From contig JAGWPH010000190.1 of NCBI GenBank assembly GCA_028870615.1, positions 1-25,618 of the forward strand: a DNA stretch of 25,618 nt. The letters are read 5' to 3'. The notes below the pieces were generated by a model that saw only the letters and a list, made by a program, of their open reading frames with translations, did not search any database and was not told the origin of the DNA. The DNA is from Betaproteobacteria bacterium. Lineage in GTDB: Bacteria > Pseudomonadota > Gammaproteobacteria > Burkholderiales > Ferrovaceae. Shown in pieces: positions 15,572-22,561 of this stretch (position 1 is the stretch's first letter; each line of letters begins with the position of its first letter). A program made the position numbers and the translations under genes.

Positions 15572-16138
15572 ATGCAACGCTCATTATTTGCCCTCGCCTT
15601 GGCTGCTGTCATAACAGTCCCCGCCATGGCAGCCGATACTTATATCACCGACCCCAACCATACTTTCGCTCGTTTTTCCTATAGCCATCTCGGTTACAGC
15701 ACTCAGTTGAGCCGGTTTGACAAAGTATCCGGAAAAATCATCCTGGACACCGCGGCCAAAACCGGTTCGGTCGATATCACCATCGACACCCGCTCAGCCA
15801 ACACTGGATCGGCAAAGTTTGATGAACATATCCAGGGAGAAGATTTTCTGGATACCGGTGCTTTCCCGACGGCCACGTTCAAGTCCAACACCATCAAGTT
15901 CAAGGGCGATACACCCGATGAGCTGATCGGCGATTTGACTCTCAAGGGCATCACCAAACCGGTTGTCCTAAAAATCACTTCCTACAAGTGCATGCCGCAT
16001 CCCATGATCAAGAAAGATGCATGTGGTGCTGATGCTGTGACGCACGTCAAACGTACCGATTTCAATATGGGAAAATTTGCCCCTTATGTTGGAGACGACG
16101 TCACCATCACGGTTTCGGTAGAAGCGATCAAACAGTAA
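15572..16138 (+). CDS. YceI-family periplasmic lipid-binding-type protein
   Basis: A 188-residue secreted protein. Residues 1-20 form a signal peptide with likely cleavage after AMA. The mature part shows the YceI beta-barrel pattern: DPNHTFARFSYSHLG, DITIDTRSANTG, HIQGEDFLDTGAFPTATF and LTLKGITKPVVL. Family members bind polyisoprenoid or similar lipids in a hydrophobic barrel; the physiological role is usually unknown. Two cysteines, in KCMPHP and DACGAD, could form a disulfide. Transcribed alone from its own promoter, divergent from fnr. Confidence 0.93.
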   Translation: MQRSLFALALAAVITVPAMAADTYITDPNHTFARFSYSHLGYSTQLSRFDKVSGKIILDTAAKTGSVDITIDTRSANTGSAKFDEHIQGEDFLDTGAFPTATFKSNTIKFKGDTPDELIGDLTLKGITKPVVLKITSYKCMPHPMIKKDACGADAVTHVKRTDFNMGKFAPYVGDDVTITVSVEAIKQ

Positions 16139-16152
16139 TTGGGCCATACCGC

Positions 16153-16176
16153 GAAGGGGGGCGCGCCCCTCCCTTC
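16153..16176. terminator. GC-rich hairpin between convergent genes
   Basis: GAAGGG (16153-16158) and CCCTTC (16171-16176) flank a self-complementary GGGGCGCGCCCC core (16158-16169). It sits between the convergent stops of the YceI-family gene and the EF-hand membrane protein gene. Neither strand has a T-run after it, so a classical intrinsic terminator is not shown; it may block read-through weakly from both sides. Confidence 0.4.
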
Positions 16177-16181
16177 CCGGA

Positions 16182-18062
16182 TTACGACAGCATCATGCTC
16201 ACCACCCACCAGATCGCGATGACTGCGACCAACAGCAACAGCAATCTTGCGAAAACCCATCCCAGCGGCTTCTTCTCCGCGTAGGGATCCATCACTGAAC
16301 GCTCGGCGTTGGGCGGAAGCTCAGCAACGTGCGTCAGGGAGGTACCGAAAGGAATATTGATGAAAGCGCGTGCATTGATGGCCCAGCCGTTGGCATCGAG
16401 TATCGGCCCCAGATTGCGGGTACGTAACTTGAACCAGGCCAGAATAACAGCCGGCCCCGAGATGGCCAGCATGAACCCTGCCAATGCCAGTGGCATCTGC
16501 CACCACTTCAAAGCCAGGACCCCAATGACGATCGAAGCCAGGGCTGTTCCGATGGCCCCCACCGCAAGCCCTGCTGCCGCCAATATCCCGGCAAACTTGC
16601 CCACATCAAAAGCCTGCTGGACAGGCGTTACAACCGGATGGGCAGGAGCCGCCGTGGAAGCGCCCTTCTTGATCGAATCGGTGGCCGCTTGGGCAATCCG
16701 ATCCTGGTTTTCCTTGGTCTTGCTTGCCGCAAGCTTTTGCAACTGCTCCCCAACCATCTTTGCAAGGCGCTTGTAGGGTGACCAGAAGGCCTGACGCAAG
16801 CTGATCGGGTGATCGATGATCTTGATGATGGTCGCATCCCAATCGTTGCCTTGGCGATCATAGAATACCCCGTTACGCCCCACCATCAACTGGTCCGAGT
16901 CCCCAGCAGTAAATGCCGCTGCTATCGTCATTTTCTGATCCCCGCGTATGCAGTCGCAATAGACCAGACAGATTCGCGAGAGCGTCGCCAGCACAGCATG
17001 TTTGGCAGGATCCGCCACGGTGATGCACAGTTCACACGAGCGGCCATCCAGATAGAGTGTTCCAGTCTGAAAAGTAGCCTTTCCCTGTCGGGTATAAAAA
17101 TCTTTGAAGGCAACGAAATTATTGGCCAGCTTCATCAAATCGCGTACATAGCGGGCCAACTGCTCCAACTGGCGCACGCTGTCATCTACTGCGTTGCCGT
17201 CCGGTTTGGAGCCACGCCAGGCAGCATAACCAGAAAATTTTTCCTTGAGCATCTGCCACTCAGATGGCATCAATGCCTCGCGCTCTCCCAGAATCGGCAC
17301 CACAACCTGGGCACGGAATGTTTCGAGCGCGGCAGCCCAGCCCGGGTTAAGGCCCCGCCGGAGCGGCAGATTTCCAGCAGACGCAATCCGCGCCAGCGGT
17401 AGGCGAGCAATAGACTCCGATTGCAACGAAGGATCCGTTGCGAGTGCCTTGAAGGCTTCATCCGGAGCATTCAGTGCATCTCCGGCCCGCGCGTCAAAGG
17501 CACTCAGCCGACAACGCAGGAAATAATCGTCGATCTTGTCAGACACTGCTTGCAGTGCCCCAAAGGCGGCTTCAGTGGATTCACCCAGGAGCGCAACCCC
17601 GGCGCCGCTTGCTTCCCAAGCAGCGAGTGCCCGCACGGCATGTTTCGCCTGGGCTGCGCTGACTTCTTCAACAGTCAGCCGCTCGTCTCTCGACTTGCCC
17701 AGGTCATCGGCCAGCAGCCTTGCCTCGTCGGCCAAGGATTGGCCTGCTTCCGTATCCACCCGAATCTCGCCTGGGGCAATGCCATTCAATCCCTGGCCCA
17801 GTAGGCTGGGATCGACCAGCCGATCAGCAGCCCAATGCACCGCACTGATCAGCTCAAAAGCCCGTACCTGTCCGTCAGCATCTGCATCAATAAAGGACAA
17901 CGTGCGATCATCAAACTGGATTCCTTTGACCGGGCAAGACAACGCAACCCATAGTTTCTGATCAAGCGAGCCAATGGCCAGCAGGTCCTCGGCGTCATCC
18001 AGCCGCACCTGATCGAAGCCCCCCGCACGAAAAAACCGCCAGCGCCTGCTCAAATCATCCAT
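16182..18062 (-). CDS. Large uncharacterised membrane protein with an EF-hand loop
   Basis: A 626-residue protein I do not recognise by name. Near the N-terminus is a textbook calcium-binding EF-hand loop, D59-A-D61-A-D63-G64-Q-V66-R-A-F-E70. A second, degenerate loop may lie at 122-133 (GKSRDERLTVEE, lacking the glycine and first aspartate). A long, mostly soluble region follows to about 485. It contains CELC (343-346) and a CLVYCDC cluster (365-371). Hydrophobic segments at about 490-517 and 522-545, and a C-terminal helix at about 602-624, anchor it in the membrane. There is no signal peptide, so the EF-hand is probably cytoplasmic. AGAGG lies 5 nt before the ATG. Monocistronic. An FNR box lies about 85 nt upstream but better fits the divergent beta-barrel gene. 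Confidence 0.85.
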   Translation of the reverse strand: MDDLSRRWRFFRAGGFDQVRLDDAEDLLAIGSLDQKLWVALSCPVKGIQFDDRTLSFIDADADGQVRAFELISAVHWAADRLVDPSLLGQGLNGIAPGEIRVDTEAGQSLADEARLLADDLGKSRDERLTVEEVSAAQAKHAVRALAAWEASGAGVALLGESTEAAFGALQAVSDKIDDYFLRCRLSAFDARAGDALNAPDEAFKALATDPSLQSESIARLPLARIASAGNLPLRRGLNPGWAAALETFRAQVVVPILGEREALMPSEWQMLKEKFSGYAAWRGSKPDGNAVDDSVRQLEQLARYVRDLMKLANNFVAFKDFYTRQGKATFQTGTLYLDGRSCELCITVADPAKHAVLATLSRICLVYCDCIRGDQKMTIAAAFTAGDSDQLMVGRNGVFYDRQGNDWDATIIKIIDHPISLRQAFWSPYKRLAKMVGEQLQKLAASKTKENQDRIAQAATDSIKKGASTAAPAHPVVTPVQQAFDVGKFAGILAAAGLAVGAIGTALASIVIGVLALKWWQMPLALAGFMLAISGPAVILAWFKLRTRNLGPILDANGWAINARAFINIPFGTSLTHVAELPPNAERSVMDPYAEKKPLGWVFARLLLLLVAVIAIWWVVSMMLS

Positions 18063-18145
18063 CGCGACCTCTGTCTGTGGGGTTATGCACGATCATTGTA
18101 TCCGCAAGACCGGTACTTTCAAAAATGAGTAACACCCCCCTCGAA

Positions 18146-18187
18146 TTGATTCAGATCAAGGCGTAGCGCTATATACTATTTTACAGT
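18146..18187 (+). promoter_or_regulatory. FNR box and candidate -10 upstream of the beta-barrel gene
   Basis: TTGATTCAGATCAA (18146-18159) is a perfect FNR palindrome. Exactly 22 nt downstream is TACAGT (18182-18187), which matches TATAAT at four positions and would put the box at -41.5 with a start near 18194. A better-looking TATACT (18172-18177) would place the box at about -31.5, unusual for activation. The box lies in the 191-nt gap shared with the divergent EF-hand gene. Confidence 0.8.
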
Positions 18188-18188
18188 C

Positions 18189-18212
18189 CGCTATGTGCTT
18201 ATATTAATACCG
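18189..18212. promoter_or_regulatory. Candidate ModE operator upstream of the beta-barrel gene
   Basis: A 24-bp imperfect inverted repeat, CGCTAT-N12-ATACCG. The E. coli ModE operator, as I recall it, is also 24 bp with outer hexamers CGTTAT and ATAACG. It spans the start site predicted from the FNR box, a place suited to repression. The beta-barrel gene it precedes converges on modE. The same pattern occurs at modA. Recognised by eye; no scoring matrix was run. Confidence 0.4.
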
Positions 18213-18253
18213 TATTCACCCATCCATTTATTCAGCATAAGAGAGAGATTCCG

Positions 18254-19156
18254 ATGAAAAAAACGTTACTGGTCATGGTTTTCTTGAGTGGTGTGGCCCA
18301 GGCGGAGGGCACCCTGTATGGGGCGCTGGCCATGGGGACCGCTCTCCCAAACGGGGGCGACACGTCTGATGCCAATACCTCCTCCGGCCAGGACTCATGG
18401 TTTGCACGCTCCGATGCCGCAAAGGAATCCCAGCCTCACTGGATGACACCCATCGTGACGGTCACCCCCCGACTCGAACAAGAGTTCCGCTACGACCAGT
18501 TGTCGCAAGCCAAGTCAGGCGGGGTCAATGTGAGCAATTACGGGCTGAACAAGGGGCTCGAACTCATTCCCACCATGAATTCTGAAATCATTGTCGGGAT
18601 TCCCGGCTACCAGGTCACCAATCAGCCCAAAGGGGTCAGCACCCAGGGTTGGGCTGACGAAACCCTATTGTTCAAATACCGCATGCTGTCCGCCAACGAA
18701 GAGAATGGAAACTATATCGTGACGGGCTTCATGGGAGTCAGCCTACCCACCGGCGATTCGCCCCTGAGTACGGGACACTATGCTTACACCCCGACTTTGG
18801 CCGTTGGCAAAGGCTGGGGTACGCGTGAATCCGGGTTTGATATTCAGAGTACACTCGCCATCACCGTGCCTGACCGGGACATGAGTCGCTTGGGCGAACC
18901 GATCGTCTGGAATACGGCATTCCAGGGGCATTTTTCAGAATATTGGTGGCCTGAGCTCGAAACTCAGTACACCCACTTCTCCGGCGGGCCCAACAACGGC
19001 AAAAATCAGACGGTCATCACACCTGGAATGATCCTCGGTCGTTACGAACTTATCGACCGTCTAAAATTTGTCATTGGCCTTGGGTATCAGAAAGCCGTTG
19101 GGGGATTCCAGACCTTCAATAACGCCTGGCAGCTGACCGCACGAACACCTTTTTAG
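18254..19156 (+). CDS. Putative outer-membrane beta-barrel transporter
   Basis: A 300-residue protein with an 18-residue signal peptide (MKKT start, hydrophobic core, cleavage after AQA). The mature part has alternating aromatic and polar strands such as GNYIVTGFMGVSLPTG and FVIGLGYQKAVGG, and it ends in phenylalanine, the usual mark of outer-membrane barrels. It resembles the broad 'transporter' family that includes putative MetA-pathway barrels; no substrate is established for that group. AGAGAGAG upstream is the likely ribosome-binding site. An FNR box and a ModE-like operator precede it, and its stop overlaps the convergent modE stop (19153-19156). From this I infer a role in anaerobic growth, perhaps oxyanion entry. 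Confidence 0.75.
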   Translation: MKKTLLVMVFLSGVAQAEGTLYGALAMGTALPNGGDTSDANTSSGQDSWFARSDAAKESQPHWMTPIVTVTPRLEQEFRYDQLSQAKSGGVNVSNYGLNKGLELIPTMNSEIIVGIPGYQVTNQPKGVSTQGWADETLLFKYRMLSANEENGNYIVTGFMGVSLPTGDSPLSTGHYAYTPTLAVGKGWGTRESGFDIQSTLAITVPDRDMSRLGEPIVWNTAFQGHFSEYWWPELETQYTHFSGGPNNGKNQTVITPGMILGRYELIDRLKFVIGLGYQKAVGGFQTFNNAWQLTARTPF

Positions 19157-19953
19157 TGCACCAGGGCCAGAATGACGCTTGAGGCAGAAAACAGGGCGCA
19201 TGCGGGTACGCCCTCAGCCAGCTGCAACTTTTGAACCGTGTCGTGAGTGACCGTGGCAATCACTGTTTTTTCCAGGTCGAGGGTCAGCCTGATTTCTGCA
19301 TTCACTTCTCCCAGGTGAATGCGTGCCACGCGGCCACAAAGACGATTTTCAGCGCTGAACTTTCCCGTGGACTCCGTGGTCAGGATGATCGAAGGCGCCT
19401 TGATCAGGGCGTAGACCTCCAATCCCACTTTGAGCCCCAGAGAAGCCGCGCTCTCAGTGGTGACCACCGCCATAAGCTCGTTCTTTTTATCCAGTTTGAG
19501 GTGGACACCTGTATTGACTGGGCCGCGCGTCAACTTGATCACCTTGCCGACAAACTGATTACGTGCGCTGGTGCGCATGGAAAACCGGCGCAGCATTTGC
19601 TGGAAACCATCGAAATGATCCACGCCGGTGATGAGCGCGTCCAGGATGCGTTGGTATTCTGCCTCGCCAGCCCTGAACAACCGGATGATCTGTTGCCCAT
19701 GTTCGGTCAACTGCGTGCCGCCACCATCTTTCCCCCCGATGGCGCACACCACCAAGGGTTGATCGGATAGGTTGTTCATTGCATCAATGGCGTCCCATGC
19801 TCCCTTGTAGCTCATGCCTACAGCCCGGGCCGCGGCAGAAATCGAGCCCTCCTGAATAATTGCTTCGAGCAGATCAACCCGTCTCTTTCCCAGAAAAGAA
19901 GCCCCATCTTTTTCCAGCAGGAGTCGCCCTTTCAATCCCGAAACCTTTTTCAC
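19153..19953 (-). CDS. modE: Molybdate-dependent transcription regulator ModE
   Basis: A 266-residue regulator that binds molybdate and then DNA. The N-terminal winged helix-turn-helix (about 20-110) includes GSISAAARAVGMSYKGAW, the ModE recognition region. Two tandem Mop domains follow (about 130-192 and 198-264), each with the RG/AR-L-G..N..I/H pattern of molybdate binding. The frame is open back to 20097 inside modC, but GTG 19953 has AAAGGGG 6 nt upstream and gives the normal ModE N-terminus, so I choose it. It is the last gene of modA-mop-modB-modC-modE, 19 nt after modC. Confidence 0.93.
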   Translation of the reverse strand: MKKVSGLKGRLLLEKDGASFLGKRRVDLLEAIIQEGSISAAARAVGMSYKGAWDAIDAMNNLSDQPLVVCAIGGKDGGGTQLTEHGQQIIRLFRAGEAEYQRILDALITGVDHFDGFQQMLRRFSMRTSARNQFVGKVIKLTRGPVNTGVHLKLDKKNELMAVVTTESAASLGLKVGLEVYALIKAPSIILTTESTGKFSAENRLCGRVARIHLGEVNAEIRLTLDLEKTVIATVTHDTVQKLQLAEGVPACALFSASSVILALVH

Positions 19954-19972
19954 GCACCGCCCCTTTAGAATT

Positions 19973-20737
19973 TTAGAATGAAAAAGACCGCTCACCGTGC
20001 AGCAGAGTGCGGCCGGCCCACTCTGCGATGATTTCGTTTTGCGGGTGATGGATGATTTCATCCGGTGTTCCGGCCTGCACCACGTGCCCCAGATCATAAA
20101 TGATCAACTGGTCGGCCAGTGCCAGCGCTTCCCCCAGATCATGAGTGACAATCACCATAGGTATATTCAGCGTCCGTTGCAGATTTTTGAGTTCTGTCCG
20201 AATGCTGCGCCGAACCGCAAGATCTACAGCCGACAAGGGCTCGTCCAGCAACAGCAGTTTGGGTTTGCGCATCATCGCCCGAGCCAGGGCCACCCGTTGG
20301 CGCTGCCCACCCGAAAGCGCACCGGGATAACGTTGCTCCAGGCCTTCCAGATGAAAGCGCACCAGCATCGCCGCAAGATCGGAGGCTGCCGCGTTGCCCT
20401 GTGGCTGCCGATGCCCATACAGGATGTTCTCCCGGGTCGTCATATGTGGAAACAGGGCGTAGTGCTGAAACAAATAGCCTATCTCGCGGAGCTGTGGCGG
20501 CAGATCTATGTCCCCACGGGAATCGTGGAACACGACGTCCTCCAACTGAATATGCCCTTCATCGGGAGTAACCAGTCCTGCGAGGATCTGGAACGTCAGT
20601 GATTTGCCGGCACCGGAAGGGCCAAACAACACCACGATTTCGCGACCTGCCTGCCAGGACACGTCCATGGAGAAGCCGCTTGCCAGCGCTTTTTTGAATC
20701 GCACGGAGAGCGCTATATCCATCTGCTTGAGGTCCAT
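19973..20737 (-). CDS. modC: Molybdate ABC transporter ATP-binding protein ModC (no Mop domain)
   Basis: A 254-residue ABC ATPase that powers molybdate import. Walker A is GPSGAGKS (39-46); the Q-loop segment YLFQHYALFPHM, the signature LSGGQRQR and the Walker B LLLLDEPLSAVD with a following THD switch histidine are all present. E. coli ModC (352 residues) continues into a C-terminal Mop domain; this protein stops right after the ATPase domain. A separate Mop gene lies in the same operon and may take over that regulatory role. The start overlaps the modB end by 25 nt; a second Met five codons later is also possible. Confidence 0.93.
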   Translation of the reverse strand: MDLKQMDIALSVRFKKALASGFSMDVSWQAGREIVVLFGPSGAGKSLTFQILAGLVTPDEGHIQLEDVVFHDSRGDIDLPPQLREIGYLFQHYALFPHMTTRENILYGHRQPQGNAAASDLAAMLVRFHLEGLEQRYPGALSGGQRQRVALARAMMRKPKLLLLDEPLSAVDLAVRRSIRTELKNLQRTLNIPMVIVTHDLGEALALADQLIIYDLGHVVQAGTPDEIIHHPQNEIIAEWAGRTLLHGERSFSF

Positions 20738-21378
20738 TTTCCGGCCAAGTAGATGACTGTTCCAGAAATAATCGTCAGGATAATGGCCAGCGTCTGCGCC
20801 AAGGCGTCATCACCACTCTGAAACGCCGAATAAATCGAGAGTGGCAAGGTGCCCGTCCGGCCGGGGATATTGCCTGCAATCATCAAGGTGGCCCCAAACT
20901 CTCCCAGCGCTCTTGCGAAAGCCAGCAGGACCCCTGCCATGATGCCGCCCTTCGCCAAAGGGAGAACGACTTTGCGTACGGTTTCCCATTCGGATTTTCC
21001 CAGAACATAACTGGTGTTGATAAGGTCCTTGTCCACTGCTTCGAGGGCAGCGCGTGAAACGCGCACCATGAGCGGCAAGGCAACCACAAAGGCGGCCAGT
21101 GCCGCACCCTGCCAGGTAAAGACAAATGACCAACCGGTCAGACGGTATAGCGGTGCCCCAATCCATCCCTCGCGGCCAAACAGGACAACCAGGTAGTAGC
21201 CGACCACGGTGGGGGGAAGCACCAATGGAACGGAGATCAGCGCGTCAAGCAGATGCTTTCCCCTGAAATCCCGGCGTGCCAGAACATACGCCAGCGCCAA
21301 TCCTACCAAAGCGATCAGAGCGGTGGCGGTTACCGAGACCAGAAGCGACAGTCGTGCTGCCGTCAGAATGGCTTCCAT
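20713..21378 (-). CDS. modB: Molybdate ABC transporter permease ModB
   Basis: A 221-residue inner-membrane permease with five or six membrane helices. The EAA-type coupling loop is visible as INTSYVLGKSEWETVRKVVLP followed by GGIMAGVLLAFARALGEFGATLMIAGN, the most conserved ModB segment. VLPPTVVGYYL near residue 55 is also characteristic. Length matches E. coli ModB. It begins 26 nt after mop and overlaps modC. Its start lacks a strong ribosome-binding site, suggesting translational coupling or weak initiation. Confidence 0.95.
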   Translation of the reverse strand: MEAILTAARLSLLVSVTATALIALVGLALAYVLARRDFRGKHLLDALISVPLVLPPTVVGYYLVVLFGREGWIGAPLYRLTGWSFVFTWQGAALAAFVVALPLMVRVSRAALEAVDKDLINTSYVLGKSEWETVRKVVLPLAKGGIMAGVLLAFARALGEFGATLMIAGNIPGRTGTLPLSIYSAFQSGDDALAQTLAIILTIISGTVIYLAGKWTSSRWI

Positions 21379-21404
21379 GTCTTATCACTCATTGTTGCCA
21401 AGCA

Positions 21405-21608
21405 TTACTTCATGATCATGACTTCGGTGGACTTGATCAGTGCGACCACCTGATCACCCACTTTGAGCTCCATCTCTTCGGCGCTGTCGCGCGTAATAAT
21501 GGAGACGATCCGGTGTTCGCCGGATTTCATGGTGACCTGGCACTCCACGTCCCCTTTTTTTATGGCGATGACTTCACCTGCCAGTTTATTTTGCCCGCTA
21601 ATTTTCAT
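21405..21608 (-). CDS. mop: Single-domain Mop (molbindin) protein
   Basis: A 67-residue free-standing Mop domain. Family members assemble into hexamers that bind several molybdate or tungstate ions. The pattern KISGQNKLAGEVIAIKKG, then VVSI-like strand VSIITRDSAEEMELKVGDQVVALIKSTEV fits throughout. The frame is open to 21650, but ATG 21608 has AGGAG 6 nt upstream and begins the domain exactly. It lies between modA and modB (26 nt on each side). It may buffer cytoplasmic molybdate, or act on ModC, which lacks the Mop domain. Confidence 0.92.
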   Translation of the reverse strand: MKISGQNKLAGEVIAIKKGDVECQVTMKSGEHRIVSIITRDSAEEMELKVGDQVVALIKSTEVMIMK

Positions 21609-21634
21609 CGAAGCACTCCTGTCATGAACCAACC

Positions 21635-22387
21635 TTATTTTAGCGCCCAATCAAAACCATGTTTCTCGAAAAGCATCCGACCCTGCATGCTACCCAGAAA
21701 GTCAAGGAAGGTCCGGGACTGTTCTGGATTTCTGGTCCCAACCAGGATGGCTACCGGGTACAGTATCGGTTGATGTGATCCCGCCGGGGCCCGGGCAATG
21801 CGCTCGACTTTATCCGGCAGTAGGGCCGCATCCGTGGCAAACACGATGCCTGCATCCACTTCCTTGCGCACCACATACTCCAGAACCTGGCGCACATCCT
21901 GGCCATAAACCAGCTTGGGTCGAAGCGACTCCAACAATCCCAGGTGAACCAAAATCTGGTTTGCATACTGTCCCGCCGGCACAAATCCGGGATTCCCGAC
22001 AGCGATTCGAGCCGCTCTTGGAAGGTCTTCAAATCCTTTAAGCCGGACCCCCTCCCCCTTGGGCGCAATCAGGACCATTTCGTTGGACAACAGATTGATG
22101 CGTGTGCCGTCCAAAATCCGGTGATGTGTCTGCAATTGATCCATGGATTGCGAAGAAGCACTGATAAAAACATCGGCAGGAGCACCAGCGTCGATCTGCC
22201 GCGCCAATGTTCCCGAAGCCGCAAAATTGTAGTAAAGCCGGATTCCGGGGTGCGTTGATTCGAAAACAGGTTTGGCCTCGTTTAACGCAGCAGTCAGGCT
22301 GGCCGCTGCCGAAACAATCAAATCAGTAGCCCCTGCCTCAAAACTCAAAACAATCAGGATGATCCAGAGTGCCGGTCTAATGCCCAT
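21635..22387 (-). CDS. modA: Molybdate-binding periplasmic protein ModA
   Basis: A 250-residue substrate-binding protein of the molybdate ABC importer. A signal peptide of about 19 residues ends near EAGA. The mature protein shows SAAASLTAALNE, where serines bind the oxyanion, then FAASGTLARQIDAGAPADVFISAS and a late VVRKEVDAGIVFATDA segment, all typical of ModA. A longer frame starts at GTG 22411, but neither start has a clear ribosome-binding site; ATG 22387 gives the more usual signal peptide. First gene of the operon. The 174-nt upstream gap carries an FNR box and a ModE-like operator. Confidence 0.94.
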   Translation of the reverse strand: MGIRPALWIILIVLSFEAGATDLIVSAAASLTAALNEAKPVFESTHPGIRLYYNFAASGTLARQIDAGAPADVFISASSQSMDQLQTHHRILDGTRINLLSNEMVLIAPKGEGVRLKGFEDLPRAARIAVGNPGFVPAGQYANQILVHLGLLESLRPKLVYGQDVRQVLEYVVRKEVDAGIVFATDAALLPDKVERIARAPAGSHQPILYPVAILVGTRNPEQSRTFLDFLGSMQGRMLFEKHGFDWALK

Positions 22388-22454
22388 AACAACTATTGAT
22401 GATGAAATCACCTTTTCCGATATGACCCAGGGGGTCCAGAGCGTAGTAGAGTGC

Positions 22455-22460
22455 AGTATA
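22455..22460 (-). promoter_or_regulatory. Candidate -10 of the modA promoter
   Basis: TATACT reads on the minus strand at 22460-22455, with a predicted start near 22448 and a leader of about 60 nt. The FNR box edge is 18 nt upstream of it, so the box centre would be near -37.5, four bases closer than the classical class II position. The ModE-like repeat would cover about -16 to -39. By eye only. Confidence 0.35.
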
Positions 22461-22463
22461 TCG

Positions 22464-22487
22464 CGTTATGATGCTGGATTGATATCG
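22464..22487. promoter_or_regulatory. Candidate ModE operator between modA and the tolC-like gene
   Basis: A 24-bp imperfect inverted repeat, CGTTAT-N12-ATATCG; the outer 8-mers CGTTATGA and TGATATCG match as inverse repeats at 6 of 8 positions. Total length and outer bases agree with the E. coli ModE operator as I remember it (CGTTAT...ATAACG). ModE bound here would lie across the -35/spacer zone of the candidate modA promoter and over 9 bp of the FNR box. Confidence 0.5.
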
Positions 22488-22492
22488 ATCAA
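22479..22492. promoter_or_regulatory. FNR box between modA and the tolC-like gene
   Basis: TTGATATCGATCAA is a perfect FNR palindrome, self-complementary over all 14 bases. Candidate -10 elements stand at the same 18-nt distance on both sides: TATACT toward modA (22460-22455) and TAGAAT toward the tolC-like gene (22511-22516). The box may therefore serve either or both genes. Its left 9 bp overlap the ModE-like repeat. Confidence 0.8.
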
Positions 22493-22561
22493 ATTTCAGA
22501 ATTCTTTAGGTAGAATCAACGGTGTTACCTTAAAACTGATCTCCATAGATGGTGCCCTGTC

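Noticed and set aside
19954..20097. A 48-residue N-terminal extension of ModE
   Set aside because: It overlaps the modC coding end, does not resemble ModE, and the GTG at 19953 has a well-placed ribosome-binding site.
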